A stretch of 47,829 nucleotides of DNA from Clostridia bacterium (GTDB lineage: Bacteria; Bacillota; Clostridia; Oscillospirales; Acutalibacteraceae): contig JAFSGP010000026.1 in NCBI GenBank assembly GCA_017440755.1, forward strand, positions 1 to 47,829. Reading direction: 5' to 3'. Under the pieces are notes generated by a model. It ran no database searches. It was given only the letters and a program-made list of their open reading frames with translations, and was not told where the DNA came from. Below are positions 32,091 through 40,112 of the stretch, in pieces. Position 1 is the stretch's first letter; the number at the start of each line of letters is the position of its first letter. The position numbers were made by a program, and so were the translations under genes.

Positions 32091-32182
32091 CTATTCCGAT
32101 TACAAGGAGGTGCTTGAAGATAAGATAAGGGCTACAATTTAGCAATAAAATAACAGTGACTTTAACAAAAAGGAGCGGTAAT

Positions 32183-32539
32183 ATGAAAAAGGCAATTTCT
32201 TGTTTTTTAGTTGTAGTGTGTCTGTTGATGGTTTTTAGTGGGTGTTCAAAAGAACCCATCTCTGCTCTCGAATTAATAGAAAGTGGGTATTATAACGGTT
32301 ATGCCGTATTAGTATTCCAAAACAATAGCGGAAAAACAATAACAAGTGTGGAAGGCGGCGTTTATCTTTGGTCCTCTAATGATGTACGTTTGGGTCATTC
32401 TAGCTTCTACTGGAATGATACTTGTGATGCAGGTGAAACACTTGAAGTAAAGTTGAAAATAAATGCTGACGGGTATGTAGACAGAGTAGGTTACACAATA
32501 AATAGTATTAACAACGGACAGATAGAAGAATATCTATAA
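32183..32539 (+). CDS. Small lipoprotein, unknown function
   Basis: A 118-residue exported lipoprotein. The signal peptide KKAISCFLVVVCLLMVFSGC ends in a lipobox with Cys at about residue 21. The mature part is a compact beta domain (YAVLVFQNNSGKTITSVEG, VKLKINADGYVDRVGY) similar in layout to FxLYD-like domains, an impression only. AAGGAG lies 7 bases before the ATG at 32183, which chooses it over the in-frame ATG at 32156. The DNA is clearly more AT-rich than the rest of the window. The SHOCT protein follows 24 bases later. Confidence 0.8.
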   Translation: MKKAISCFLVVVCLLMVFSGCSKEPISALELIESGYYNGYAVLVFQNNSGKTITSVEGGVYLWSSNDVRLGHSSFYWNDTCDAGETLEVKLKINADGYVDRVGYTINSINNGQIEEYL

Positions 32540-32563
32540 TGCATCAATGGAGATAAATGAATT

Positions 32564-33145
32564 ATGGAAGAGCACATCGTTATAAAAGGAGTATTCTCAA
32601 AAAACAATATCTTAATGATTATAGCCATTGTGTTTGCAGTGCTTCTTGCAATAATCGGATTTGTACGATTAGAAGAATATATGGCGTATTATGGCTTTAA
32701 CATATACAGGCGTGGAGAAGATTATCCTCTTTTCTTCACATTATCAGCTACTTTTATTATCGCTGCGATATTTAGTTATTTGTTAATGAATAATTGCGAA
32801 ATTGTAGTTTCTAATAAAAAGGTGTTTGGTAAGATAAAATTCGGAAAAAGAGTAGATTTGCCACTCAACCAGATATCTTCTATAGGGCAAGGATTGTTTC
32901 AGAGTTTAACCGTCGCAACATCATCAGGTGTAATTCGTTTTTGGTTATTAAAAAACAGAACAGAAGTTTTTACTGCCATTTCTGAGCTTTTGTCACAATT
33001 TCAAAGCAGCAACCAAACCATAACAGAAAATAACGCTTCTACAAGTAGCGCCGATGAATTAAAGAAATTTAAAGACTTGCTGGACAGCGGTATTATCACC
33101 CAAGAAGAATTTGATGCCAAGAAAAAGCAGTTATTAGGGCTGTAA
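32564..33145 (+). CDS. Two-TM protein with PH-like domain and C-terminal SHOCT domain
   Basis: A 193-residue protein. Two membrane segments (about residues 15-33 and 57-76) are followed by a PH-like beta domain (CEIVVSNKKVFGKIKFGKRVDLPLNQISSI, key part VSNKKVFGK), a Ser/Thr/Asn-rich linker and a SHOCT domain at the end: ADELKKFKDLLDSGIITQEE then FDAKKKQLLGL. SHOCT is a short oligomerisation motif found at the ends of many unrelated proteins, often in mobile or accessory DNA. It is co-transcribed with the lipoprotein and is equally AT-rich. Function unknown. Confidence 0.8.
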   Translation: MEEHIVIKGVFSKNNILMIIAIVFAVLLAIIGFVRLEEYMAYYGFNIYRRGEDYPLFFTLSATFIIAAIFSYLLMNNCEIVVSNKKVFGKIKFGKRVDLPLNQISSIGQGLFQSLTVATSSGVIRFWLLKNRTEVFTAISELLSQFQSSNQTITENNASTSSADELKKFKDLLDSGIITQEEFDAKKKQLLGL

Positions 33146-33152
33146 GACAGCC

Positions 33153-33184
33153 AAAAGGGAGTGGCAATTTGCCACTCCCTTTTG
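33153..33184 (+). terminator. Terminator after the SHOCT gene
   Basis: AAAAGGGAGTGGC (33153-33165) pairs with GCCACTCCCTTTT (33171-33183). Confidence 0.85.
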
Positions 33185-33185
33185 C

Positions 33186-33214
33186 TTGCCATTTGTGCGT
33201 TGATATGCTATGAT
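33186..33214 (+). promoter_or_regulatory. Promoter of the REP-associated transposase gene
   Basis: TTGCCA (33186-33191), 17 bases, TATGAT (33209-33214). The in-frame ATG at 33210 overlaps this -10 box, which favours translation from 33231. Confidence 0.65.
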
Positions 33215-33230
33215 GAACACGGTGATAAAT

Positions 33231-33719
33231 ATGGATTTACCCAAGCGAAAGCCGACGAGGTTGAAGCAATACAATTACAGTACAGACGGTGCGTATTTTG
33301 TGACGATATGTACCAAGGATAAGCGGAAAGTTTTTGGCAAGATTGTAGGGGGCGGCGCCCTCGACGCCCCGCAAATGATTTTGTCTGAAATTGGTGGCAT
33401 TGTTGACAAATATATTCAATCCACAAATAACATTCCCGAAATTGTGGTAGATAAGTACGTCATAATGCCTAACCATATTCATTTGTTGTTGCGTATCGAA
33501 AACGGGACGTCGAGGGCGCCGTCCCCTACAAATCAGATTTTGCCCCACGCAATTTCCACATTTAAGCGATTTGTCAATCGAGATGCGAGATGCTCTGTTT
33601 TCCAACGTTCCTACCACGACCATATCATCCGTGACGAGGCGGATTATCGGAAAATATGGAATTATATCGATACCAACCCCGCTAAATGGCAAGAAGATTG
33701 TTTTTATGTTGAGGATTAA
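33231..33719 (+). CDS. REP-associated tyrosine transposase (RAYT, Y1/IS200-like)
   Basis: A 162-residue HUH endonuclease of the TnpA-REP group: DLPKRKPTRLKQYNYSTDGAYFVTICTKD-type start (key part YFVTICT), the HUH motif in MPNHIHLLLRI, and a conserved Tyr in the final WNYIDTNPAKW. Such proteins cut and rejoin single-stranded REP hairpins that carry a GTAG foot. The start at 33231 follows GGTGATAAAT and is the usual family N-terminus. Two REP-like hairpins lie inside the reading frame, encoding VGGGALDAPQ and NGTSRAPSPTNQ, and a third follows the stop codon. It sits at the right end of the AT-rich module. Confidence 0.9.
   Translation: MDLPKRKPTRLKQYNYSTDGAYFVTICTKDKRKVFGKIVGGGALDAPQMILSEIGGIVDKYIQSTNNIPEIVVDKYVIMPNHIHLLLRIENGTSRAPSPTNQILPHAISTFKRFVNRDARCSVFQRSYHDHIIRDEADYRKIWNYIDTNPAKWQEDCFYVED
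33343..33370 (-). repeat. REP-like element 1, inside the RAYT gene (inverted)
   Basis: Plus strand TTGTAGGGGGCGGCGCCCTC continuing to GACGCCCC: a GTAG foot and a GGGGCGTC/GGCGCC-type hairpin. It is in the opposite orientation to elements 2 and 3. Confidence 0.75.
33504..33531 (+). repeat. REP-like element 2, inside the RAYT gene
   Basis: GGGACGTCGAGGGCGCC followed by GTCCCCTACAA. Read on the minus strand it has GTAG next to a GGGACG...CGTCCC hairpin. It differs from element 1 at only two or three positions after inversion. Confidence 0.8.
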
Positions 33720-33723
33720 AAAT

Positions 33724-33751
33724 GGGACGTCGTAAACGCCGTCCCCTACAA
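33724..33751 (+). repeat. REP-like element 3, just after the RAYT gene
   Basis: GGGACGTCGTAAACGCC followed by GTCCCCTACAA. The outer arms and GTAG foot equal element 2; only the loop (TAAA in place of AGGG) differs. Confidence 0.8.
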
Positions 33752-33754
33752 AAC

Positions 33755-33782
33755 CACCCCCGACGGGAATCCGTCGGGGGTG
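33755..33782. terminator. Hairpin, right flank of the AT-rich module; likely htpG terminator
   Basis: CACCCCCGACGG (33755-33766), loop GAAT, CCGTCGGGGGTG (33771-33782). On the minus strand GTTTTG follows, so it can end htpG. The two arms are identical to those at 31753-31780. Confidence 0.7.
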
Positions 33783-33808
33783 ATTCATTACTCATTACTT
33801 ATTTATTA

Positions 33809-35686
33809 TCACTTCGCCAACAAATCGCACAGGGCACCGGTGTAGGCGACGGGGTCCTCGATGGACAGACCGCCGATGAGCAGCGCCTGCCCGTACAGCA
33901 CCTCGGCATAGGTCGCCAGCAGCGCCTCGTCGGTGGCTTTCAGGGACAGCAATTTCTCATAGATGGGGTGGTTTTCGTTAATCTCCAGCACCCGCTTTGC
34001 CTGCACCTTCTGCTCGCCGGGCTGGGCGTTGAGCACCCGCTCCATCTCCAGAGACAGCTCGCCCTCGCTGGTAAGGCACACAGGGTGGGTCTTGAGCCGC
34101 TTGGACGCCTTGACGGCGGTGACCTTACCCTCCAGAGCGGTAGTCATTGCGGTGAACAAGGCGGTCTGCTCCTCGGTGGGCTCCGCCTGCTCCTCGTCGG
34201 GCAGGTCGATGCCCAAATCGCCCGCCGTAACGGACTTAAACTCCTTATCGGAGAAGGTGTGCAGCACCTTGAGGGCAAACTCGTCCACGTCGGCGGTGAG
34301 GTATAGAATCTCATAGCCTGCCTCACGCACCGCCTCGGTCTGGGGCAGCGCCGCCGCCTTGAGAGCCGTCTCGCCGCAGGCATAGTAGATATACTTCTGC
34401 TCCTCTTTCATTCGCTCCACGTACTCGGCGAGGGTGGTGGGCTTTTCTCCCTCGGACGAGGGGAACAACAGCAGGTCCTGCAGCACGTCCTTGTGGGCGC
34501 CGAAATCGCTGTACAGACCGAACTTCAGCTGCAGACCGAACTGCTCAAAGAACTTTTCATACGCCTCACGGTCGTTGTTTAACATCGACAGCAGTTCGGT
34601 GTGAATCTTCTTCTCCAGACGACCCGCAATCAGCTTCAGCTGGCGGTCATGCTGCAGCATCTCACGGGAGATATTCAGCGACAGGTCCTGGGAATCCACC
34701 AGACCCTTAACGAAGCTGAAATAATCCGGCAGGAGGTCCGCACATTTATCCATAATCAGCACGCCGCTGGCATACAGCTGCAGCCCCTTTTCGTACTCCT
34801 TGGAGTAATAGTTATAGGGCGCATGGGCGGGAATAAACAGCAGGGCGTTGTAGGTGGCGCTGCCCTCAGTGGAGGAATAAATCACACGGGCGGGGTCCTG
34901 CCAGTCCATAAACTTTTCCTTGTAGAAAGCGTTATACTCCTCCTCGGACACCTCGCTCTTGCTCTTTTTCCACAGCGGGACCATGCTGTTGAGGGTCTCC
35001 ACCTCGGTATAGGTCTCGTACTCCTCCTCGCTCCCCTCCTTTAGGCGGCTCTTCTCCACCGCCATACAGATGGGATAGCGGATATAGTCGGAGTACCGCT
35101 TTACCAAGCCGCGCAGGCGGTAGGTGTCCAGAAACTCGTCGTAGTTCTCCTCCCCGGAGCTTGCCTTAATGTGCAGGCAAATCTCGGTGCCGCGGGAATC
35201 CTTCTCCCCCGCGGTAACGGTATAGCCCTCTGCGCCCTTGGAGCGCCACACCCACGCCTCCTCGCTGTCGTAGCGGCGGCTGGTGACGGTGACGCTGTCC
35301 GCCACCATAAAGGCGGCGTAGAAGCCAACACCAAATTGACCGATGATGTCCACGTCCTCGGTCTGCTCGTTCTCCTTTTTAAACGCCAGAGAGCCACTCT
35401 TGGCAATGGTGCCCAGATTCTGCTCCAGCTCCTCCTTGGACATACCCACGCCGTTGTCGGTGATGGTGAGGGTACGGGTGTCCTTATCCACCGCTAAGTG
35501 AATGCGGAACTCCTCCCGACTGACACCGGTGAGCGCTCCGCTGAGCGACTGGTAATAGAGCTTATCCAGCGCGTCACTGGCGTTGGAAATCAGCTCCCGC
35601 AGAAAAATCTCCTTATGGGTGTAAATCGAGTTAATCATCAGGTCCAGCAGACGCTTGGACTCCGCTTTGAACTGTTTTGTTGCCAT
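33809..35686 (-). CDS. htpG: HtpG, Hsp90-family chaperone
   Basis: A 625-residue homodimeric ATP-dependent chaperone. The N-terminal GHKL ATPase domain shows LRELISNASDALDKL, TITDNGVGMSKEEL, GTIAKSGS and IGQFGVGFYAAFMVAD; the middle domain follows (about 230-495), with the conserved Arg in SREMLQ (LNISREMLQ), then the C-terminal dimerisation domain. Its length equals the usual bacterial form. AAGAAGG precedes the ATG. A perfect CIRCE element lies between promoter and start codon, so heat induction through HrcA is expected. It is monocistronic. Confidence 0.97.
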   Translation of the reverse strand: MATKQFKAESKRLLDLMINSIYTHKEIFLRELISNASDALDKLYYQSLSGALTGVSREEFRIHLAVDKDTRTLTITDNGVGMSKEELEQNLGTIAKSGSLAFKKENEQTEDVDIIGQFGVGFYAAFMVADSVTVTSRRYDSEEAWVWRSKGAEGYTVTAGEKDSRGTEICLHIKASSGEENYDEFLDTYRLRGLVKRYSDYIRYPICMAVEKSRLKEGSEEEYETYTEVETLNSMVPLWKKSKSEVSEEEYNAFYKEKFMDWQDPARVIYSSTEGSATYNALLFIPAHAPYNYYSKEYEKGLQLYASGVLIMDKCADLLPDYFSFVKGLVDSQDLSLNISREMLQHDRQLKLIAGRLEKKIHTELLSMLNNDREAYEKFFEQFGLQLKFGLYSDFGAHKDVLQDLLLFPSSEGEKPTTLAEYVERMKEEQKYIYYACGETALKAAALPQTEAVREAGYEILYLTADVDEFALKVLHTFSDKEFKSVTAGDLGIDLPDEEQAEPTEEQTALFTAMTTALEGKVTAVKASKRLKTHPVCLTSEGELSLEMERVLNAQPGEQKVQAKRVLEINENHPIYEKLLSLKATDEALLATYAEVLYGQALLIGGLSIEDPVAYTGALCDLLAK

Positions 35687-35710
35687 AACGATACCTTCTT
35701 GTCGTCTATA

Positions 35711-35737
35711 TTAGCACTCGAAACTTGTGAGTGCTAA
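35711..35737. promoter_or_regulatory. CIRCE operator (HrcA binding site) of htpG
   Basis: TTAGCACTC-N9-GAGTGCTAA, an exact match to the CIRCE consensus, positioned just after the -10 box and before the htpG start. HrcA represses class I heat-shock genes (groESL, dnaK) through this site; its use for htpG is known in some Firmicutes but is not universal. Confidence 0.95.
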
Positions 35738-35740
35738 TAT

Positions 35741-35769
35741 ACTATACTCCAAATCTCGCAAAAGTGCAA
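35741..35769 (-). promoter_or_regulatory. Promoter of htpG
   Basis: Minus strand TTGCAC (plus 35764-35769), 17 bases, TATAGT (plus 35741-35746), directly upstream of CIRCE. Confidence 0.8.
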
Positions 35770-35839
35770 GAGGGAAATGTAAATGATTTGTAAAATAATG
35801 ATTTTTTTACTTTTCCGGCAGGAAATTCACAGCTTGTTA

Positions 35840-35868
35840 TTGGTTTTTTTACAGATATGTGATATACT
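35840..35868 (+). promoter_or_regulatory. Promoter of the P-type ATPase operon
   Basis: TTGGTT (35840-35845), 17 bases, TATACT (35863-35868). About 65 bases of leader follow before the ATG; I see no riboswitch in it. Confidence 0.7.
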
Positions 35869-35936
35869 AGTTAGTAATTTGGTATATAAAGGAATAATTC
35901 ACACACCATCCACCGTTTGCAAGGAGGTATTTTGAT

Positions 35937-38558
35937 ATGATCTGGCACAGCAACACCGCCACCGACGTGTTAAAGGAACTGAAGGTGGACCCCAAAGCCG
36001 GTCTTTCCTCCGCCGATGCCGCCGAGCGGTTGGCGGAGTACGGCGAAAATCGCCTGCAGGAGAAAAAGCCGCTGTCCTTTTTCCAGCGGTTTATGAATCA
36101 GCTCAAGGATACGATGGTAATCATTCTGATGATTGCCGCCGCCATCTCGCTGGTGCTTTGCTTTTACGAGCAATTCTTCGGCACCGGCGAGGGGGATTGG
36201 CTGGAGCCTATCGTCATCGTGGCTATCGTGCTGCTCAACGCCATATTGGGCGTGGTGCAGGAGCAAAAGGCAGAGGCGGCGCTGGCGGCGCTCAAGAACC
36301 TGTCCGCTCCTCATGCCCGTGTGCGCCGCGACGGCAAGCTGACCACCCTGCCCGCCTACGAGCTGGTGCCCGGCGACATCGTAGAGCTGGAGGCGGGAGA
36401 CGTGGTGCCCGCCGACTGCCGCGTGCTGGAGGCATTCAGTCTCAAGAGCAACGAATCCGCCCTCACCGGCGAATCGCTGCCGGTGGAAAAAACCGCCGAC
36501 GGCGTATTTGATAACATCACCCCTCTGGCAGACCGCACCAACATGCTGTATGCCAGCTGCGGCATCACCAATGGCACCGCTGTCGCGGCGGTGGTCGCCA
36601 CAGGTATGCAATCGGAGATGGGACACATCGCCTCCATGCTGGAGGGAGAGGAAAACGGCGAGACCCCTCTGCAGCAAAAAATGGCACGCTTGGGTAAAAC
36701 CTTAGGTCTGGTGGCGCTATCGGTATGCGTGGTGATTTTCATCGTAGGTTTGTGCCTGCGCATGAACCTGTTGGATATGTTTATGACCGCCGTATCGCTG
36801 GCGGTGGCCGCCATTCCCGAGGGTATGCCCGCCATCGTCACCATCGTGCTGGCGCTGGGCGTACAGCGTATGGTGAAAAAGAACGCGATTATCCGCCGCC
36901 TGCCCGCCGTGGAAACGCTGGGCAGCGCCTCAGTGATTTGTTCGGATAAAACAGGAACGCTGACCCAAAACCGCATGACGCTGCGCCGCGCCTTCGTGGG
37001 GCGGCAGATGGTGGAGCTGGACGGCATGGTACACACCCCCGGCCTGGAACAGCTTATCCGCTTAGCAGCGCTGTGCACCAACGCGGCTATCGTCACCGAA
37101 AACGGACAAGAAAAGCTCATCGGCGACCCCACAGAAACCGCTATCCTCGCCTATCTGCGGGTGATGGGTTACGATAAGGAGGAGCTGCTCACGGATATGC
37201 CTCGCATCGGGGAACTGCCCTTCGACTCGGAGCGTAAGTGTATGACCACCGTCCACATGGCAGACGGGCAAGCAGTGGTTATCGTCAAGGGTGCACCCGA
37301 AATGGTGCTGAGCAAGTGCATAAAGGGGCACATGGAGGAAGCGACAACGGCCAACACCACTATGGGTGGAAACGCTCTGCGCGTACTGGCGGTAGCCTAT
37401 AAGATTCTGGATTCCGCCCCTGCGGTATACGCCCCCGAGGTACTGGAGTGCGACCTGACGCTGGCGGGTCTGGTGGGTATGATAGACCCGCCCCGTCCCG
37501 AGGTGAAGGAGGCAATCAAGAGTTGCGACTCCGCCGGTATCCGCACCGTGATGATTACCGGTGACAACGTGGTGACTGCCTCGGCGATTGCCCGCGAATT
37601 GGGCATTCTCCACGAAGGCGAGTGCGCCATCACGGGGCAGGAGCTGGAGGCTCTGTCCGAGGAGGAGCTGGACGAGAATATCCACCGCTATCGCGTGTAC
37701 GCCCGCGTGACCCCCGCGGATAAAATCCGCATCGTCAAGGCGTGGCAGAAGCGGGGCGACGTGGTGGCAATGACCGGCGATGGCATCAACGATGCCCCCG
37801 CCCTGAAGGCCGCCGACATTGGTTGCGCGATGGGCATCACCGGCACCGACGTGGCGAAAGGTGCCGCCGACATCACCCTGATGGACGACAACTTCTCCAC
37901 CATCGTCACCGCCGCCAAAGAGGGACGCGGCATCTACGACAACATTCGCAAGGCGGTCAGCTTCCTGCTGTCCTGCAACTTGGGCGAGATTCTCACGGTG
38001 TTTACCGCCATTCTGCTGTGGCGGCAGACCCCCCTGCTCCCCATTCAGCTGTTGTGGATTAATTTGGTTACCGACAGCCTGCCCGCCTTGGCGCTGGGCG
38101 TGGAGCCGCCGGAGGCGGACATTATGAACCGCAAGCCCCGCAGCCGTGCCGAGAGCCTGTTTTCCGGCGGTGTAGGCGTGGGCGCTGTGTGGCAGGGAGC
38201 CATGATTGGTGTTCTCACGCTCATCGCCTACTATTTCGGCTTTGTTTGGAACAGCGGCATGGCTAACACCATGGCATTTGCCACACTGGGACTCAGCCAG
38301 CTGGTACATGCGGTAAATATGCGTTCCTCCCACTCCCTGTTCCGCATCGGTATCCGCTCCAATCTCTCCATGGTGGGAGCTTTCTTCGGCTCCTTGGCGC
38401 TCTTGTTAGCGGTGCTGCTGATTCCCGGTGTACAGGACGTGTTCTCCTTGGTTCCCTTAACTCTGCCCGCGTGGGGCGTCGTGCTGGGGCTGGCAGTCAT
38501 GCCCTTGGTGATTATGGAAGTGTATAAGCTGATTCGTTGGCTGTGTAATCGAAAGTAA
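35937..38558 (+). CDS. P2A-type calcium-transporting ATPase
   Basis: An 873-residue cation pump. In order: N-terminal cation-ATPase domain (GLSSADAAERLAEYGENRL), actuator domain with LTGESLPVEK, membrane helix 4 with AAIPEGMPAIVTI, the phosphorylation motif CSDKTGTLTQN (Asp near residue 337), the nucleotide-binding domain with KGAPEMVL, the hinge VAMTGDGINDAPALKAADIG, and the C-terminal cation-ATPase domain with six helices. PEGMPA in helix 4 and NLVTDSLPALALG in helix 6 fit SERCA/PMR1-like calcium (or manganese) pumps. AGGAGG precedes the ATG. It is the first gene of a six-gene operon; comM starts 15 bases later. Confidence 0.93.
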   Translation: MIWHSNTATDVLKELKVDPKAGLSSADAAERLAEYGENRLQEKKPLSFFQRFMNQLKDTMVIILMIAAAISLVLCFYEQFFGTGEGDWLEPIVIVAIVLLNAILGVVQEQKAEAALAALKNLSAPHARVRRDGKLTTLPAYELVPGDIVELEAGDVVPADCRVLEAFSLKSNESALTGESLPVEKTADGVFDNITPLADRTNMLYASCGITNGTAVAAVVATGMQSEMGHIASMLEGEENGETPLQQKMARLGKTLGLVALSVCVVIFIVGLCLRMNLLDMFMTAVSLAVAAIPEGMPAIVTIVLALGVQRMVKKNAIIRRLPAVETLGSASVICSDKTGTLTQNRMTLRRAFVGRQMVELDGMVHTPGLEQLIRLAALCTNAAIVTENGQEKLIGDPTETAILAYLRVMGYDKEELLTDMPRIGELPFDSERKCMTTVHMADGQAVVIVKGAPEMVLSKCIKGHMEEATTANTTMGGNALRVLAVAYKILDSAPAVYAPEVLECDLTLAGLVGMIDPPRPEVKEAIKSCDSAGIRTVMITGDNVVTASAIARELGILHEGECAITGQELEALSEEELDENIHRYRVYARVTPADKIRIVKAWQKRGDVVAMTGDGINDAPALKAADIGCAMGITGTDVAKGAADITLMDDNFSTIVTAAKEGRGIYDNIRKAVSFLLSCNLGEILTVFTAILLWRQTPLLPIQLLWINLVTDSLPALALGVEPPEADIMNRKPRSRAESLFSGGVGVGAVWQGAMIGVLTLIAYYFGFVWNSGMANTMAFATLGLSQLVHAVNMRSSHSLFRIGIRSNLSMVGAFFGSLALLLAVLLIPGVQDVFSLVPLTLPAWGVVLGLAVMPLVIMEVYKLIRWLCNRK

Positions 38559-38573
38559 GAAAGGACTGTGTGT

Positions 38574-40112
38574 ATGTTTACCAGTCTAAAAAGCATGGGG
38601 CTGCGGGGTATCGACGGCTTCATGGTAGAGGTGGAGGCGGACCTGTCACAGGGTCTGCCCGGCTTCGACGTGGTAGGTCTGCCTGACGCGGCGGTGCGGG
38701 AATCCCGCGACCGCGTTCGCGCCGCGATGAAAAACGCGGGATTCACCTATCCCGTCAGCCGCATCACCGTAAACCTCGCCCCCGCAGACGTAAAAAAAGA
38801 AGGCTCCGTGTACGACCTGCCGCTGCTGCTGGCACTGCTGAAGGCCAGCGGACAGCTGCGGGCGGACCTGAAAGGCAAGGCTTTTATTGGAGAGCTGTCC
38901 CTGCAGGGGGATATCCGCTCTGTGCGAGGCGTGTTGCCCATGGTGATTGCTGCCCGTGACGCAGGTCTGCAAGAGGTGTACGTGCCCGCTGAGAACGGCA
39001 GTGAGGCGGCGGTGGTGGACGGCATTGCCGTCTATCCCGCAAAAAACATTGCGGAATTACTGCTTCACTTACAGGGACAGGAGCCGCTCTCCCCTGCCGA
39101 AACGCCCGTGTTCGCGCCGGAAAGTGCCTTGCCCTTCGCTGACTTTGCTGACGTGATGGGACAGGAGGCGGCACGACGGGCGATGGAAATTGCCGCCGCG
39201 GGCTCCCACAACATACTGCTTATCGGTCCGCCCGGCTCGGGCAAAAGCATGCTGGCGAAGCGTCTGCCCTCCATTCTGCCGGATATGACACGCGAGGAAG
39301 CGCTGGAATGCACCAAAATCCATTCCACCGCCGGCACCCTGCCCGGCGGTGTGGGACTGTTGTCTCAGCGCCCGTTCCGCTCCCCTCACCATAACATATC
39401 GCCCCAGGGCTTGGCCGGTGGCGGCATTACGCCCCGCCCCGGTGAGGTTTCCCTTGCCCACAACGGTGTTCTGTTTCTGGACGAATTGCCGGAATTTTCC
39501 CGCACCGCCATGGAGTGTCTGCGCCAGCCGCTGGAGGACGACCGCGTGACCATATCCCGCGTCAGCGCCTCCCTCTCCTACCCCTGCTCCATTATGCTGG
39601 TGGCGGCGATGAACCCCTGCCCCTGTGGCTACTATGGACACCCCACCCGCTCCTGCACCTGCTCTCAGCAGGCGGTGGGACGGTATCTCAGCAAGGTGTC
39701 GGGACCTCTCCTCGACCGCATCGACCTGCACATCGAGGTGCCGCCGGTGGAATATGACCAGCTGGCCAGCCGGCAAAAGGCAGAATCCTCCGCCGCCATA
39801 CGGGAGCGAGTCAATGCCGCCCGCCGTCGACAGCAAAAGCGATTTGCGGGCACGAATATTCTCAGCAACGCCCGTATTCCCACCAGCAAGCTGAAGGAAT
39901 TCTGCCCCCTCACCGACGGAGCTTCCACACTACTCAAAAACGCCTTTGAGCGCATGGGGCTTTCTGCCCGTGCCTACGACCGCCTGCTGAAGGTGGCACG
40001 CACCATTGCCGATCTGGACGACAGCGACGTGATTGATATCCCCCATATTGCCGAAGCGGTGCAATACCGCAGTCTGGACCGCAAATACTGGCAGGCGAGG
40101 CAAAACCTATGA
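38574..40112 (+). CDS. comM: YifB/ComM family Mg-chelatase-like AAA+ ATPase
   Basis: A 512-residue protein with an N-terminal Lon-S5-like domain (GLPGFDVVGLPDAAVRESRDRV, IGELSLQGDIRSVRGVLPM), a central AAA+ ATPase (Walker A GPPGSGKSM, Walker B VLFLDELPEF) and the C-terminal Mg_chelatase_C domain (RAYDRLLKVARTIADL). ComM helps branch migration of DNA during natural transformation in Gram-negatives; its role in Clostridia is less clear. A zinc-like cluster CPCGYYGHPTRSCTC is present. ATG at 38574 with AAAGGA 8 bases before it is preferred to GTG at 38568. Its stop overlaps the start of uvrC by four bases. Confidence 0.95.
   Translation: MFTSLKSMGLRGIDGFMVEVEADLSQGLPGFDVVGLPDAAVRESRDRVRAAMKNAGFTYPVSRITVNLAPADVKKEGSVYDLPLLLALLKASGQLRADLKGKAFIGELSLQGDIRSVRGVLPMVIAARDAGLQEVYVPAENGSEAAVVDGIAVYPAKNIAELLLHLQGQEPLSPAETPVFAPESALPFADFADVMGQEAARRAMEIAAAGSHNILLIGPPGSGKSMLAKRLPSILPDMTREEALECTKIHSTAGTLPGGVGLLSQRPFRSPHHNISPQGLAGGGITPRPGEVSLAHNGVLFLDELPEFSRTAMECLRQPLEDDRVTISRVSASLSYPCSIMLVAAMNPCPCGYYGHPTRSCTCSQQAVGRYLSKVSGPLLDRIDLHIEVPPVEYDQLASRQKAESSAAIRERVNAARRRQQKRFAGTNILSNARIPTSKLKEFCPLTDGASTLLKNAFERMGLSARAYDRLLKVARTIADLDDSDVIDIPHIAEAVQYRSLDRKYWQARQNL

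Noticed and set aside
35770..35936. Riboswitch (for example the manganese yybP-ykoY type) before the P-type ATPase
   Set aside because: The leader after the promoter is only about 65 bases, AT-rich and shows no paired core of that kind.
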